Assembly: GCF_002799245.1 (NCBI RefSeq)
Contig: NZ_NEQV01000003.1
Coordinates: forward strand, 1-64,000
Source: Stenotrophomonas maltophilia
GTDB taxonomy: Bacteria; Pseudomonadota; Gammaproteobacteria; Xanthomonadales; Xanthomonadaceae
Reading direction: 5' to 3'
Length of the DNA: 64,000 nt
Part shown: piece after piece, positions 35,979 to 45,866 of the stretch
Layout: each line of letters opens with the position of its first letter
How positions within the stretch are numbered: position 1 is the first letter of the stretch
Made by a program: the position numbers and the translations under genes
The notes under the pieces: model-generated
What the model saw: the letters and a program-made list of their open reading frames with translations, nothing else
Told to the model about the DNA's origin: nothing
Databases searched by the model: none

Positions 35979-36019
35979 GGGGTCAGATCCATTTTCCTGT
36001 GGAAAACGGATCTGACCCC
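35979..36019. repeat. 41-bp near-perfect palindrome
   Basis: GGGGTCAGATCC (35979-35990) pairs with GGATCTGACCCC (36008-36019), and TTTTCC (35992-35997) with GGAAAA (36001-36006); one mismatch (A35991/C36007) and a 3-nt centre. It is similar in design to the palindrome at 11540-11603 (G-rich outside, long arms) but different in sequence. It lies between two leftward genes. Confidence 0.8.
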
Positions 36020-36082
36020 GCGCCGGACGGTGTTGCTGTCGAGGGTGCCGGTCAGCGGGCAGCACGACTGCAGTTGCAGTGA

Positions 36083-36964
36083 TCAATCCGGTTCGCGCTG
36101 TACCTGCCGCCACAACTCGCTGGCCAGCGCACGCACCGCGTCATCGGCGTCCGCGCGGTGCAGCAGGCCGATCTCGTAGTTGTCGATCACTGGCAGGTCG
36201 CGCTCGCCATCGATGACGCGGTGATCGCGGGTAACCGCGCGGCGTGGCAGCAGGCTGATGCCGATGCCGTCCGCCACGGCGCCCTGGATGCCACTCAGTG
36301 ACGAGCTGGTGAAGGCGATGCGCCAGCGCAGGCCCAGCGCTTCCACGGCATGGATCATCTCGTCGCGGTACAGCCCGCGCGGCGGGAAGGTGACCAGGGG
36401 CAGCGGGTCCTGCTGCAGGCAACTGCTGCGCAGGCTGTCGATCCAGTGCATCGGCTCGCGGCGGCAGTGCACCGCCTGGCGGCTGTTGCGGCGCTGCTTG
36501 ACCAGCACCAGGTCCAGCTCGCCGTGGTCGAAGCCCTGGGCCAGATCGCGGCTGAGCCCGCTGCTGATCTCCAGCTTGACCTGCGGGTGGCGGCGGCTGA
36601 AGGCAGCCAGCATGCGCGTGGTCTGCGCGTTGACGAAGTCCTCGGGCACGCCGATGCGAACGGCGGTCTCCACCGTCGCGCCGGCCAGCGCCTGTGCCAT
36701 TTCCTCGTTCAGGTCGAGCATGCGCCGCGCGTAGCCGAGCAGGGTGTGGCCGGCATCGGTGGGGTGCACGTCGCGGTGGCCGCGTTCGAGCAGGCGATGC
36801 CCGGCCAGTTCCTCCAGCCGGCGCACCTTCTGGCTGACCGTGGACTGGGTCGAATGCAGGCGCGTGGCTGCGGTGGTGAAGCTGCCACAGTCGGCCACCA
36901 TCACCAGCGCCCGCAGCAGGTCCAGTTCGAACAGGGTTCTATTCGATTTGGCACTGTCTTGCAT
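36083..36964 (-). CDS. LysR family transcriptional regulator
   Basis: 293 aa. HTH at about residues 14-60 (LLRALVMVADCGSFTTAATRLHSTQSTVSQKVRRLEELAG), then the effector domain (VRIGVPEDFVNAQTTRMLAAF; ELDLVLVKQRRNSR; DGIGISLLPRRAV). It is divergent from the ankyrin lipoprotein-like gene at 37087, with 120 bp between. Target unknown; an effect on the neighbouring amidohydrolases is possible. Confidence 0.92.
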   Translation of the reverse strand: MQDSAKSNRTLFELDLLRALVMVADCGSFTTAATRLHSTQSTVSQKVRRLEELAGHRLLERGHRDVHPTDAGHTLLGYARRMLDLNEEMAQALAGATVETAVRIGVPEDFVNAQTTRMLAAFSRRHPQVKLEISSGLSRDLAQGFDHGELDLVLVKQRRNSRQAVHCRREPMHWIDSLRSSCLQQDPLPLVTFPPRGLYRDEMIHAVEALGLRWRIAFTSSSLSGIQGAVADGIGISLLPRRAVTRDHRVIDGERDLPVIDNYEIGLLHRADADDAVRALASELWRQVQREPD

Positions 36965-37086
36965 TTGAACATTTCACTTCTGGATACCCGGGCCGACTTC
37001 TACCATGCAGGGCAGGGGCCGGCAATGCCCGGCTGTTGCTACCGTCGCCCGTCGTTCCGTGGTGACGGTCATGAGGAGACACCGCC

Positions 37087-37788
37087 ATGCGCTTCCATTG
37101 TCCCGTTGGCTGGCCTGCGCCGTTCATGCGCGTGCTGCTGTTGTGCCTGCTGGCCATGGTCACCCCCGCCTGCACCGCCACGTCCAGGGCCGACGTAGAC
37201 GCGCGACTGCGTGATGCGGCCAGCCGGGGCGACGCCGATGCGGTGCGACAGGCGATCGAGGATGGCGCCATGCTGGAAGCGCGCGATGGCCAGGGCCGCA
37301 CTGCGCTGCTGCTGGCCACGCAGGGCAACAACGTGGATGCCGCGCGCGAACTGATCGAGGCCGGTGCAGACGTCAATGCCAAGGATGCGTTGCAGGACAG
37401 CGCCTATCTGTACGCCGGCGCGCGCGGCCTGGATGAGATCCTGGCGATGACCCTGGCGCACGGCGCCGATCTGCGCAGCACCAACCGCTATGGCGGCACC
37501 GCGCTGATTCCGGCCGCCGAGCGCGGCAACGTCGCCACCGTACGTACGCTGCTGCGCGCGGGCGTGGCGGTGGATCATGTCAACCGCCTGCACTGGACCG
37601 CGCTGCTGGAAGCGATCCTGCTCGGCGATGGCGGCGCGCGCCACGTGCAGATCGTGCAGCTGCTGCTGGATGCCGGTGCCGACCCGGAGCTGGCCGACGG
37701 CGATGGCGTAACGCCGCTGGCACACGCGCGCCAGCGCGGCTATGCCGACATCGAGATCCTGCTGCGCCAGCACGGCGCGGTGCGCTGA
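37087..37788 (+). CDS. Exported ankyrin-repeat protein
   Basis: 233 aa. A hydrophobic leader (MRVLLLCLLAMVTPACTAT) with a late cysteine suggests a signal peptide or weak lipobox, so the protein is likely periplasmic. Four to five ankyrin repeats follow: DGQGRTALLLATQGNNVDAARELIEAGADVNAKD, NRYGGTALIPAAERGNVATVRTLLRAG, and DGDGVTPLAHARQRGYADIEILLRQHGA. Known: such repeats bind other proteins; in gammaproteobacteria they often partner catalases or other periplasmic enzymes. ATG 37087 follows GAGGAG at 37071. Confidence 0.85.
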   Translation: MRFHCPVGWPAPFMRVLLLCLLAMVTPACTATSRADVDARLRDAASRGDADAVRQAIEDGAMLEARDGQGRTALLLATQGNNVDAARELIEAGADVNAKDALQDSAYLYAGARGLDEILAMTLAHGADLRSTNRYGGTALIPAAERGNVATVRTLLRAGVAVDHVNRLHWTALLEAILLGDGGARHVQIVQLLLDAGADPELADGDGVTPLAHARQRGYADIEILLRQHGAVR

Positions 37789-37839
37789 ACCCCACCCCCT
37801 TCCACCCGCACGCTGGCCGTGCCTTCCAGGATGCTGTCC

Positions 37840-39297
37840 ATGTTCCGTTCCCGTCCGTTGTCCCTTGCCATCCTCCTTGCGGTGGCGCCGCTGTCGGCCT
37901 CTGCCGCCGAGCGCGCCGACCTGCTGATCCGCAATGCCACCGTGGTCGATGTCGAGCACGCCAGCACTCTGGCCGGGCAGAGCGTGGTGATCCGTGGCGA
38001 GGACATCGTCGCCGTCGGTCCGGATGCGCAGCTGCGCAACCAGTGGAGCGCGGCCCGCCAGATCGATGCCAGGGGCAAGTACCTGATTCCGGGCCTGTGG
38101 GACATGCATGTGCACTTCGGTGGTGGCCCCGCACTGATCGAAGAGAACAAGGCGCTGCTGCCGCTGTACATCGCGCACGGCATCACCACGGTGCGTGACT
38201 GCTCCGGCGATCTGCCCGGGCAGGTGCTGCAGTGGCGCGGTGAGATCGCCAAGGGCACATTGTTCGGCCCGCGCCTGCTCAGTTCCGGCGCGAAGATCGA
38301 AGGCATCAAGCCGGTGTGGAAGGGCACGATCGAAGTGGGCAGCGAGGCTGACGTCGACAAGGCGATCGCCCGCCTGCAGCACGACAAGGTCGATTTCGTG
38401 AAGATCACCGACAGCACGCTGAAGCCGGAACTGTTCCTGTACTCGGCCAGTGCCGCACGCAAGGCCGGGTTCAAGGCGTCGGGCCACATTCCGATGGCAC
38501 TGACCGTGGAGCAGGCGGTTGATGCCGGCCTGGCCTCGATCGAGCACCTGGACTACGCGTTCAAGGCCGGCAGCAGGGACGAGGCGCAGATCGCCACCGA
38601 CTTCGGTGCCGGCCGGATCGACCGTGCCGAAGCCAACCGCCGCCTCGACGCCAGCTTCGACCGCGACACCGCGATGCGCGCCTACCGGGACTTCGCCAGG
38701 CGCGGCGTGTTCGTGACCCCGACCCTCAACGGCGGCCGCATCCTCGATTACCTCGATCAGGACGACCACGCCAACGACCCGTACCTGGCCTACATCGGCC
38801 CGGGCCTGCGTGCGACCTACCAGTGGCGCGTGGACCGCGCGGCGAAGGCCACGCCGGCCCAGATCGAAGCGCGCCACGCGCAGTACCACCAGGTGGCCGC
38901 AGTGCTGCCGATGCTGCAGGAAGCCGGCGTGACGATCATCGCCGGCACCGATGCGGGCTTCCTCAATTCGTTCAACTTCCCGGGCATCGCCCTGCATCAG
39001 GAACTGCAGCTGTTCGTGAAGGAGGGCCTGAGCGCACCGCAGGCACTGTCGGCGGCGACCCGGTCCGGCCCGGCCTGGTTCGGCCAGATGGACCGCTACG
39101 GTGGCGTTGCGCAGGGCAAGGCCGCGGATCTCGTGTTGCTGACCGCCAACCCGCTGCAGGACATCGCCGCCACCGAAAAGATCGACAGCGTGATCCTGCG
39201 TGGCAGCGTGTATGACCGCGCAGCGCTGGACAAGATGCTGGCCGACACCCGGGCCAAGGTCGCAGCGTGGAATGCCGAGGCGGCCAAGGCCGACTGA
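37840..39297 (+). CDS. Secreted metal-dependent amidohydrolase (imidazolonepropionase/prolidase-like)
   Basis: 485 aa. Signal peptide MFRSRPLSLAILLAVAPLSASA from ATG 37840 (ATG 37831 also in frame, less well spaced from its ribosome site). Binuclear metal site: HVH at H90/H92 (GLWDMHVHFGG), the carboxylated lysine in VDFVKITDS, H in GHIPMAL, H in IEHLDYA and D371 in GTDAGFL. The N- and C-terminal composite beta-domains are complete (ADLLIRNATVVDVEH; QGKAADLVLLTANPL). Known: this group includes exported Xaa-Arg or Xaa-Pro dipeptidases and lactonases. Likely breaks down small peptides in the periplasm; substrate unproven. Confidence 0.88.
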   Translation: MFRSRPLSLAILLAVAPLSASAAERADLLIRNATVVDVEHASTLAGQSVVIRGEDIVAVGPDAQLRNQWSAARQIDARGKYLIPGLWDMHVHFGGGPALIEENKALLPLYIAHGITTVRDCSGDLPGQVLQWRGEIAKGTLFGPRLLSSGAKIEGIKPVWKGTIEVGSEADVDKAIARLQHDKVDFVKITDSTLKPELFLYSASAARKAGFKASGHIPMALTVEQAVDAGLASIEHLDYAFKAGSRDEAQIATDFGAGRIDRAEANRRLDASFDRDTAMRAYRDFARRGVFVTPTLNGGRILDYLDQDDHANDPYLAYIGPGLRATYQWRVDRAAKATPAQIEARHAQYHQVAAVLPMLQEAGVTIIAGTDAGFLNSFNFPGIALHQELQLFVKEGLSAPQALSAATRSGPAWFGQMDRYGGVAQGKAADLVLLTANPLQDIAATEKIDSVILRGSVYDRAALDKMLADTRAKVAAWNAEAAKAD

Positions 39298-39429
39298 TGG
39301 CCCGGGGCCGGATCCCTTTCCTGCGGAGAGGGACTCGACCCCCTCATCGATTGACGCCCTTGCTTCCGGCACGGGAAGGATCGGGCACGGGCACCTAGCA
39401 TGGTGCCCGTTTCCTGTTCGAGTCCCTGC

Positions 39430-40485
39430 ATGCCTGTATCACCTGTCTGCCTGCTGCCCGCACATGAAGCGCCGCTGTCGCTGCCTCGCCCGCACGGGGT
39501 GATGCTGGCGTTGTGGGGCCTGTTGATCGCCACGTCCATTCCCGCGGTACACCTGAGCCAGCAACCGGGTGGCCTGCTGCCTGCGGCGTTGTTCATCCTC
39601 GGCGCAGAACTGCCCTGGATGCTGGCGACGCCGCCGCTGTGGGCGGCCTGCCGACGCTGGCCATTGCCGGGACGGCGACACCTGATCGGCTGGTTGTTGC
39701 TGTGCCTGCTGCTGACTCCGGCATTGACCGCGCTGGGCTGGGGCCTGGGCCATCTGCTGCTGCAACTGTGGCAGGAACAGCCGCTGCCGCCGCCCGGGCA
39801 GGTGGTACGGGCGATCGGCATCACCGCGTTGTTCGCCCTGCCAACGTTCATCGCGGTGGCCGGTACCGGTCATGGCCTGGCCTGGCTGCAGCGACTGAAA
39901 GCACAATCGGAGGCCCTGCAGCTCGCCCGCGAAGTGGCCCTGCGCCAACACCTCCAGCATCATTTCCTGTTCAACGCGCTCAATGCCATCGGGGGGCTGG
40001 CGCTGCTGCGCCCACTGGCGGCAGACGCAGCCTTGGCGCAGCTGTCCTCGTTGTTGCGCGACACCCTGCAATGCCCGGCGCAACGTTCGCTGGTCGATGA
40101 GCTTGGAGCAGCACAGGACTATGTGGCCCTGCAGTCGCTGCTGCATGACGAAGCGCTGCATCTGTGCCTGCAGGCCAGTGCCGAGGCGCTGGACTGGCCG
40201 GTGCCGGGGCTGCTGCTGCAGCCGCTGATCGAGAACGCCGTGCTGCATAGCGGCTGGCGGGCAGGGGACCCGCTTCTGCAGATCAAGCTGAAAGCGGAGG
40301 TGCGCGGCAGCAGGCTGGAGGTGGCTGTGTTCAACCCCTGCCTGCGTCCTGTGCATGGCGATGGCCTCGGTAGTGGCCTGGACACGCTGCAGCGCCGGTT
40401 GGCGATGATCGGCGGCCATCTGCAGTCCGGCCGCATGGACAGCGGCTACAGGGTCTGCCTGCTGCTGCCTGGACGCTTGGCATGA
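39430..40485 (+). CDS. LytS-type sensor histidine kinase
   Basis: 351 aa. The N-terminal half has four hydrophobic segments, the C-terminal half a His_kinase domain of the LytS/YehU group with the phospho-acceptor His in QHHFLFNALNAIGG and the ATP-binding asparagine in LLLQPLIENAVLHSG. The G-box is GLGSGLDTLQRRL. It is followed by its response regulator with a 4-bp overlap (ATGA, 40482-40485). Signal unknown. The start is chosen at ATG 39430; ATG 39400 would only add a Cys/Pro-rich leader. Confidence 0.88.
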   Translation: MPVSPVCLLPAHEAPLSLPRPHGVMLALWGLLIATSIPAVHLSQQPGGLLPAALFILGAELPWMLATPPLWAACRRWPLPGRRHLIGWLLLCLLLTPALTALGWGLGHLLLQLWQEQPLPPPGQVVRAIGITALFALPTFIAVAGTGHGLAWLQRLKAQSEALQLAREVALRQHLQHHFLFNALNAIGGLALLRPLAADAALAQLSSLLRDTLQCPAQRSLVDELGAAQDYVALQSLLHDEALHLCLQASAEALDWPVPGLLLQPLIENAVLHSGWRAGDPLLQIKLKAEVRGSRLEVAVFNPCLRPVHGDGLGSGLDTLQRRLAMIGGHLQSGRMDSGYRVCLLLPGRLA

Positions 40486-41213
40486 CGCGCCCGTTGAGCG
40501 TGTTGCTGGTGGATGACGTGGCATTGGCGCGTCACCGCCTGCGTGCGTTGCTGGCGCGTATCCCGCAGGTCCGGGTCGACGCCGAAGCCGCCAGTCTTGA
40601 TCAGGCACGACAGATGCTGCTGGGGCGGCGCTTCGATCTGTTGCTGCTGGATCTGCTGCTGCCCGATGGCCGCGGTTGGGAGCTGCCGGCGCAGCAGCCA
40701 TCGCTGGCCGCACACACCGTCTTCGTGACCGCGCTGCCACAGCACGCACTGCATGCCTTTGAACTGGGTGTGGCCGACTACCTGCTCAAGCCGGTGGCGA
40801 TGCCACGGCTGCAGGAGGCGATCACGCGCGCACGTCGCCTGGCCGGATTGGGCGACGATGGGGAGAGCGACGCCCAGGCGCTGCCCGTGCCCGCTGCGGG
40901 CGGAACGCAATACGTACCGTTGGCACAGATCGACTACATCGACATGGCCGGGCACTATGCATGCGTCCACGTCGGGCAGCGCCTGCACCTGCTGCGCGAG
41001 CCGATTGCCCGGTTGGCCGAGCGCCTGGCGCCGGCCGGCCTGCTGCGGGTGCATCGCTCGGTGCTGGTCAACCCGCTGCGCGTGCAGTCCATTGTCGAAC
41101 GCCACAACGGTGATGCACTGCTTGAGCTGGCCGGCGGCGTGCAGGTGCCGGTCAGCCGCAGCTATCGCTCCGCCCTGGCGGCCGCTCTGGAAGCACGCCT
41201 GAAACACGGGTGA
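40482..41213 (+). CDS. LytTR family response regulator
   Basis: 243 aa. Receiver domain with acidic pair D11/D12, phosphorylation site D57 (LLLLDLLLPDG) and K in DYLLKPVAMPR. The DNA-binding LytTR domain spans about residues 145-235 (YIDMAGHYACVHVG; LLRVHRSVLVNPLRVQSI). It is translationally coupled to the LytS-type kinase. Known: homologues regulate exopolysaccharide, fimbriae or alginate, but its targets here are unknown. Confidence 0.92.
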   Translation: MTRPLSVLLVDDVALARHRLRALLARIPQVRVDAEAASLDQARQMLLGRRFDLLLLDLLLPDGRGWELPAQQPSLAAHTVFVTALPQHALHAFELGVADYLLKPVAMPRLQEAITRARRLAGLGDDGESDAQALPVPAAGGTQYVPLAQIDYIDMAGHYACVHVGQRLHLLREPIARLAERLAPAGLLRVHRSVLVNPLRVQSIVERHNGDALLELAGGVQVPVSRSYRSALAAALEARLKHG

Positions 41214-41310
41214 GGCCAGCGGCGGCACGGTTGGCGCCATCGGCGCCGATGCGTGCGCCATACGCAGGTCCATCCGGTCACCCTCGCTGCTTTGCAGATG
41301 AGGGCAGGGC

Positions 41311-42633
41311 ATGCGGATGAGCGGTGGTTGGGGATGGTTGCTGTGCGCGCTGGCACTCCCGGCGATGGCGGACGTCCGCGTTGAGGTTGATGATCAGCAC
41401 GGACGCGCCGACCGTGTTCCGGTGATCACGGTGGAAGGCCTTGCTGTTGCCGAGGTGGTGCGCCTGCGCCTGTCGATGCAGGACGGCCGTGGACAGCGCT
41501 GGCAGTCGGAGGCAGTGCTGCGTGCTGACCTGGGTGGACAGGTCGATACCGCCCGCAGCGGATCGGAGCAGGGCAGCTATCGGGGGATCGATGCGAGCGG
41601 GCTGATCTGGTCGATGCAGCCGCAGCTGGGACGCGCCAGTGCATTGCCGCTGCACTGGCGCCGCGCCGAGGATGGCATGGGTTTCCTCCCGCAGACGTTC
41701 GAACTGGAAGTGGAGCGGGCCGGTTCGGTCGTTGCCCGGCGTACCCTGCAGCGCCACCTGATGCTGCCGGGCGTGCAGGTGCAGCGGGTCGAGATCGGTG
41801 GGCGCGAGGCGCACCTGTACCTGCCACCGGATCTGCGCTCCGGCGCCCGCGCGGCGGCGATGGTGACACTGGGCGGTGCAGAAGGCGGCTTCGAGGGCGG
41901 CGACATGTATGCTGCCTGGCTGGCCAGCAACGGCTACGTCGCCTTGTCGATCGCGTGGTATCGCGGGCCGGGCGTACCCAAGGATCTGATTGACGTTCCG
42001 TTGGAGACCGTAGGTGAGGCGGTGCACTGGCTTCAACGGCACGCTGCGGTGGATCCGCAGCGGGTGGGGTTGCTGGGCGGTTCATGGGGGGGCATTGCTA
42101 CCCTGGCCACGGCGGTCCACCTGCCGACACTGCGGGTGGCGGTCTCCTGGGTGGGCAGTCCGGCGCCGTTCCGTGGCATCGCGCGGGATGTCGCCCCTGC
42201 CGATTTCCGGGCCGTGGATCGATCGCCGCTGAGCTGGCAGGGCAAACCGCTGCCGTGGTTGCCGTACCGCGACGACGTCGACTGGGGACGTCCAGGACCG
42301 CACTGGGCGCCGGCGCTGCAGGCCGCCATGCTGCCGATCGAGAAGATTGCCGCACGCACGCTGTGGGTGGGCGGGGGTGATGACCGCCTCGGTGACTCCG
42401 GGGTGTTGATGGCGGTTGCCCAGCGTCGCTTGGCTGAAGCAGGGCGAGGTGATCGCGACCGGTTCCTCTATTACCCCGATGCGGGACACCTGATCACGCC
42501 GATTCTGCAGCCGACTACCCATCGCCATGAGGTGGGGCCCTTCATTGAAGTGGGCGGTACTGCTGAAGGCCACGCGCACGCGGACCGTGCGGTGGGGCCG
42601 GCTGTGCTGGCGTTCCTGGCCGAAGCGTTGTGA
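41311..42633 (+). CDS. Exported acyl-CoA thioester hydrolase/BAAT-type alpha/beta hydrolase
   Basis: 440 aa. A signal peptide (WGWLLCALALPAMAD) precedes an N-terminal beta-domain (VRLRLSMQDGRGQRWQSEAV) and a C-terminal alpha/beta hydrolase domain. The nucleophile is S258 in LLGGSWGGIA (bile-acid-CoA:amino-acid transferase families have Cys or Ser here). The acid is likely D in GGGDDRLGDSG and the base His in DAGHLI. Known: family members split thioesters or transfer acyl groups; an exported copy in a bacterium more likely cleaves esters. No linked gene. Confidence 0.82.
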   Translation: MRMSGGWGWLLCALALPAMADVRVEVDDQHGRADRVPVITVEGLAVAEVVRLRLSMQDGRGQRWQSEAVLRADLGGQVDTARSGSEQGSYRGIDASGLIWSMQPQLGRASALPLHWRRAEDGMGFLPQTFELEVERAGSVVARRTLQRHLMLPGVQVQRVEIGGREAHLYLPPDLRSGARAAAMVTLGGAEGGFEGGDMYAAWLASNGYVALSIAWYRGPGVPKDLIDVPLETVGEAVHWLQRHAAVDPQRVGLLGGSWGGIATLATAVHLPTLRVAVSWVGSPAPFRGIARDVAPADFRAVDRSPLSWQGKPLPWLPYRDDVDWGRPGPHWAPALQAAMLPIEKIAARTLWVGGGDDRLGDSGVLMAVAQRRLAEAGRGDRDRFLYYPDAGHLITPILQPTTHRHEVGPFIEVGGTAEGHAHADRAVGPAVLAFLAEAL

Positions 42634-42640
42634 GGGGGCG

Positions 42641-43570
42641 CTAGCGCGGTGCCGGCCGCATTCCGTGCAGCTGTGGCAGCGCGGCCTTCATTGCATCGAT
42701 GAAGGCGCGCAACCGTGGTGGCTGCTGGCGCGCGGCCGGAAATACCACGTGTACCGGCAATGCTGGTGCCTGCCAGTCCGGCAGCAGCTGCACCAGCCGC
42801 CCTTGTGCGAGGTCCTCGGCAACCAGCCACGCCGAGACCACGGCGGCGCCCAACCCGGCACGCGCAGCCTGCTGCACCACGAACAGGTTGTCGCTGAGCA
42901 GGCGCGGGCTGATCGACAGCGTATGCGCGCGGCCCTGTGCGTCATGCAGCAGCAGGCGTTCGCGGTAGTAGGTGACCAGTGAGATCCATGGCAGCGCCTG
43001 CGCCTGATCCGGTGTGCTGATCGCGGTGGCCTGCACCAGCGAGGGCGCTGCCACGACGATGCGCGGCACTTCGGCGAGCGGCAGTGCGACCATGCGCGGT
43101 TCGTCCACCGGGCCCACCCGTACCGCGCAGTCGATGCCCTCCGCGATGAAATCCGGGCGACGATCCTCAAGGATCCACTCCAGGCTCAGCTGTGGGTGCC
43201 GGGCGAGGAACGACAGCATGGTCGGCAGCAGCTGCGCCTGGCCAAAGGCATGCGGCACCATCACCCGCAGGCGTCCGCGCAGCGTTTCTGGTTCGCCCTG
43301 GAGTTCGGCCTGCAGCGACTCCCATTCGTCGACCACGCGTTGCGCATGGCGCTGGCAGCGCAGGCCATCTTCGGTCAGCTGCAGGCCGTGGGTGGAGCGC
43401 TGCAGCAGGCGCAGGCCGAGCTGCCGCTCCAGTGCCTGCAGGCGGCGACTGACCGTCGGCTGGGTGGTGCCCAGCTGCACGGCCGCAGCAGACAGGCTGC
43501 CGGCATCGACGATGCGCAGGAAGGTGCGCAGCAGGTCCAGGCGATCGGCGCCGGTGGCGAGGTCATTCAT
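42641..43570 (-). CDS. LysR family transcriptional regulator
   Basis: 309 aa. HTH at about residues 12-58 (RTFLRIVDAGSLSAAAVQLGTTQPTVSRRLQALE), then the CrgA/DmlR-type effector domain (LRVMVPHAFGQAQLLPTML; IAEGIDCAVRVGPVDEPRMVAL). It is divergent from the MFS gene at 43663 with a 92-bp gap, so it is its likely regulator. It converges with the hydrolase gene ending at 42633, 8 bp away. Confidence 0.93.
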   Translation of the reverse strand: MNDLATGADRLDLLRTFLRIVDAGSLSAAAVQLGTTQPTVSRRLQALERQLGLRLLQRSTHGLQLTEDGLRCQRHAQRVVDEWESLQAELQGEPETLRGRLRVMVPHAFGQAQLLPTMLSFLARHPQLSLEWILEDRRPDFIAEGIDCAVRVGPVDEPRMVALPLAEVPRIVVAAPSLVQATAISTPDQAQALPWISLVTYYRERLLLHDAQGRAHTLSISPRLLSDNLFVVQQAARAGLGAAVVSAWLVAEDLAQGRLVQLLPDWQAPALPVHVVFPAARQQPPRLRAFIDAMKAALPQLHGMRPAPR

Positions 43571-43662
43571 GCGTGTGGCGTATGTGATGTATGTGGTGGA
43601 GCCTACTACAGACGTTTGGTGAATACAGGCAGGATACGCCCACTTCCTCCGCTGGGCTCCCC

Positions 43663-44853
<1,191 letters not shown>

Positions 44854-44856
<3 letters not shown>

Positions 44857-45215
44857 GGGGGTGTTCGGCAGGGCTTGCAGCCCTGCACCTGCTGGAAGCC
44901 GGAGCAACGGCAACAGCAACGGCGGGTTTCCTGTAGGTAGGCGGGGTGGGTCCGGTTGCGGGGGACGCTGTAAACCCCGCTCCGCGGTCCGGCCCAGCCG
45001 CTGGCGGCTGTGCGTTCGGGCGCTTGCGAAGCAGTGCTTCGCAAGCAAAGCGCCCTCACCCATGGGGGCTTGGCAGCGGCATCCATGGCGCTCACGCCCC
45101 CGCAACCGGATCCCCCCGCCATCCCACGCAAAGCCGCTTTTGCTGTTGAGGTTGCCGGCCAGCGGCCGGCACTACCGCGGGTGCAGGGCTGCAAGCCCTG
45201 CCCAGCACTCCCCTA
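44854..45215. repeat. 362-bp gene-free element bounded by long inverted repeats
   Basis: The ends are inverted copies of 36 bp with 4 mismatches (44854-44889 and 45180-45215). The inner 23 bp (44867-44889/45180-45202) are exact; core GGGCTTGCAGCCCTGCACC. In the middle lies a perfect hairpin GCTTGCGAAGCA-g-TGCTTCGCAAGC (45022-45046) flanked by further complementary bases GGGC/GCCC, and at 45151-45171 a SMAG core (TTGCCGGCCAGCGGCCGGCA). It fills the whole space between two convergent genes and even includes their stop codons. I see no coding gene in it; it is a composite repeat, possibly MITE-like. Confidence 0.75.
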
Positions 45216-45866
45216 ATCGTGACCGCTGTCGTCCAGGCTGATGATGCCGCGCCGCAGCGCCTGGGTCACCGCATGCGTGCGGTCGCCGACGCCGAGCTTG
45301 TCCATCAGGCTCTTCATGTGCGCCTTCACCGTCTGCTCGGAAATCTGCATGCGCTCGCCGATGCGCTTGTTCGACAAACCACCGGCCACGTGCCGCAGCA
45401 CTTCGGTCTCGCGGGGCGACAACCGGTCTTCAACCACGTGCGCGGCGATGCTGGCTGCCACGGCCGGCGGAATCGGCGCGCGGCGACCGCCCGCTACCAT
45501 GCGGATCGTATCGACCAGCTCGTGGCGCAGCATGTCCTTCAGCAGGTAGGCACTGGCACCGGCCTGCAGCGCCCGCACCGCACGCACGTCACCGCGATAG
45601 GTGGTCAGCACGATGACGCGCGCACGCGGATCCATCGCGCGGATCCGCACGATGGCTTCAACGCCATCCAGGCGTGGCATCTGCAGGTCCATCAGCACCA
45701 CATCCGGCTGCAGTTGCTGGTAGCGCGCGATGGCCTCCTCGCCATCGGCGGCCTCGCCGAGCAGGCGCAGGTCGGAATGGGCGCCCAGCAGCGCAGCCAG
45801 GCCGTCACGCAGCAGCGGGTGGTCGTCGACGACCAGTACGCCGATCGGGGCAGGGGATTCAGTCAT
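45213..45866 (-). CDS. NarL/FixJ family response regulator
   Basis: 217 aa. Receiver domain: acidic pair D14/D15, phosphorylation site D60 (VVLMDLQMPRLDG), K in AYLLKDM. The C-terminal LuxR-type HTH reads LSPRETEVLRHVAGGLSNKRIGERM then TVKAHMKSLMDKLGV. It overlaps the preceding histidine kinase gene by 8 bp and is its cognate partner. Known: this type is often auto-regulated and controls surface or metabolic genes; no target is visible. Confidence 0.94.
   Translation of the reverse strand: MTESPAPIGVLVVDDHPLLRDGLAALLGAHSDLRLLGEAADGEEAIARYQQLQPDVVLMDLQMPRLDGVEAIVRIRAMDPRARVIVLTTYRGDVRAVRALQAGASAYLLKDMLRHELVDTIRMVAGGRRAPIPPAVAASIAAHVVEDRLSPRETEVLRHVAGGLSNKRIGERMQISEQTVKAHMKSLMDKLGVGDRTHAVTQALRRGIISLDDSGHD

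Noticed and set aside
37069..39372. Minus-strand frame of 767 codons
   Set aside because: Shadow of the ankyrin and amidohydrolase genes; His/Gln/Arg-rich translation.
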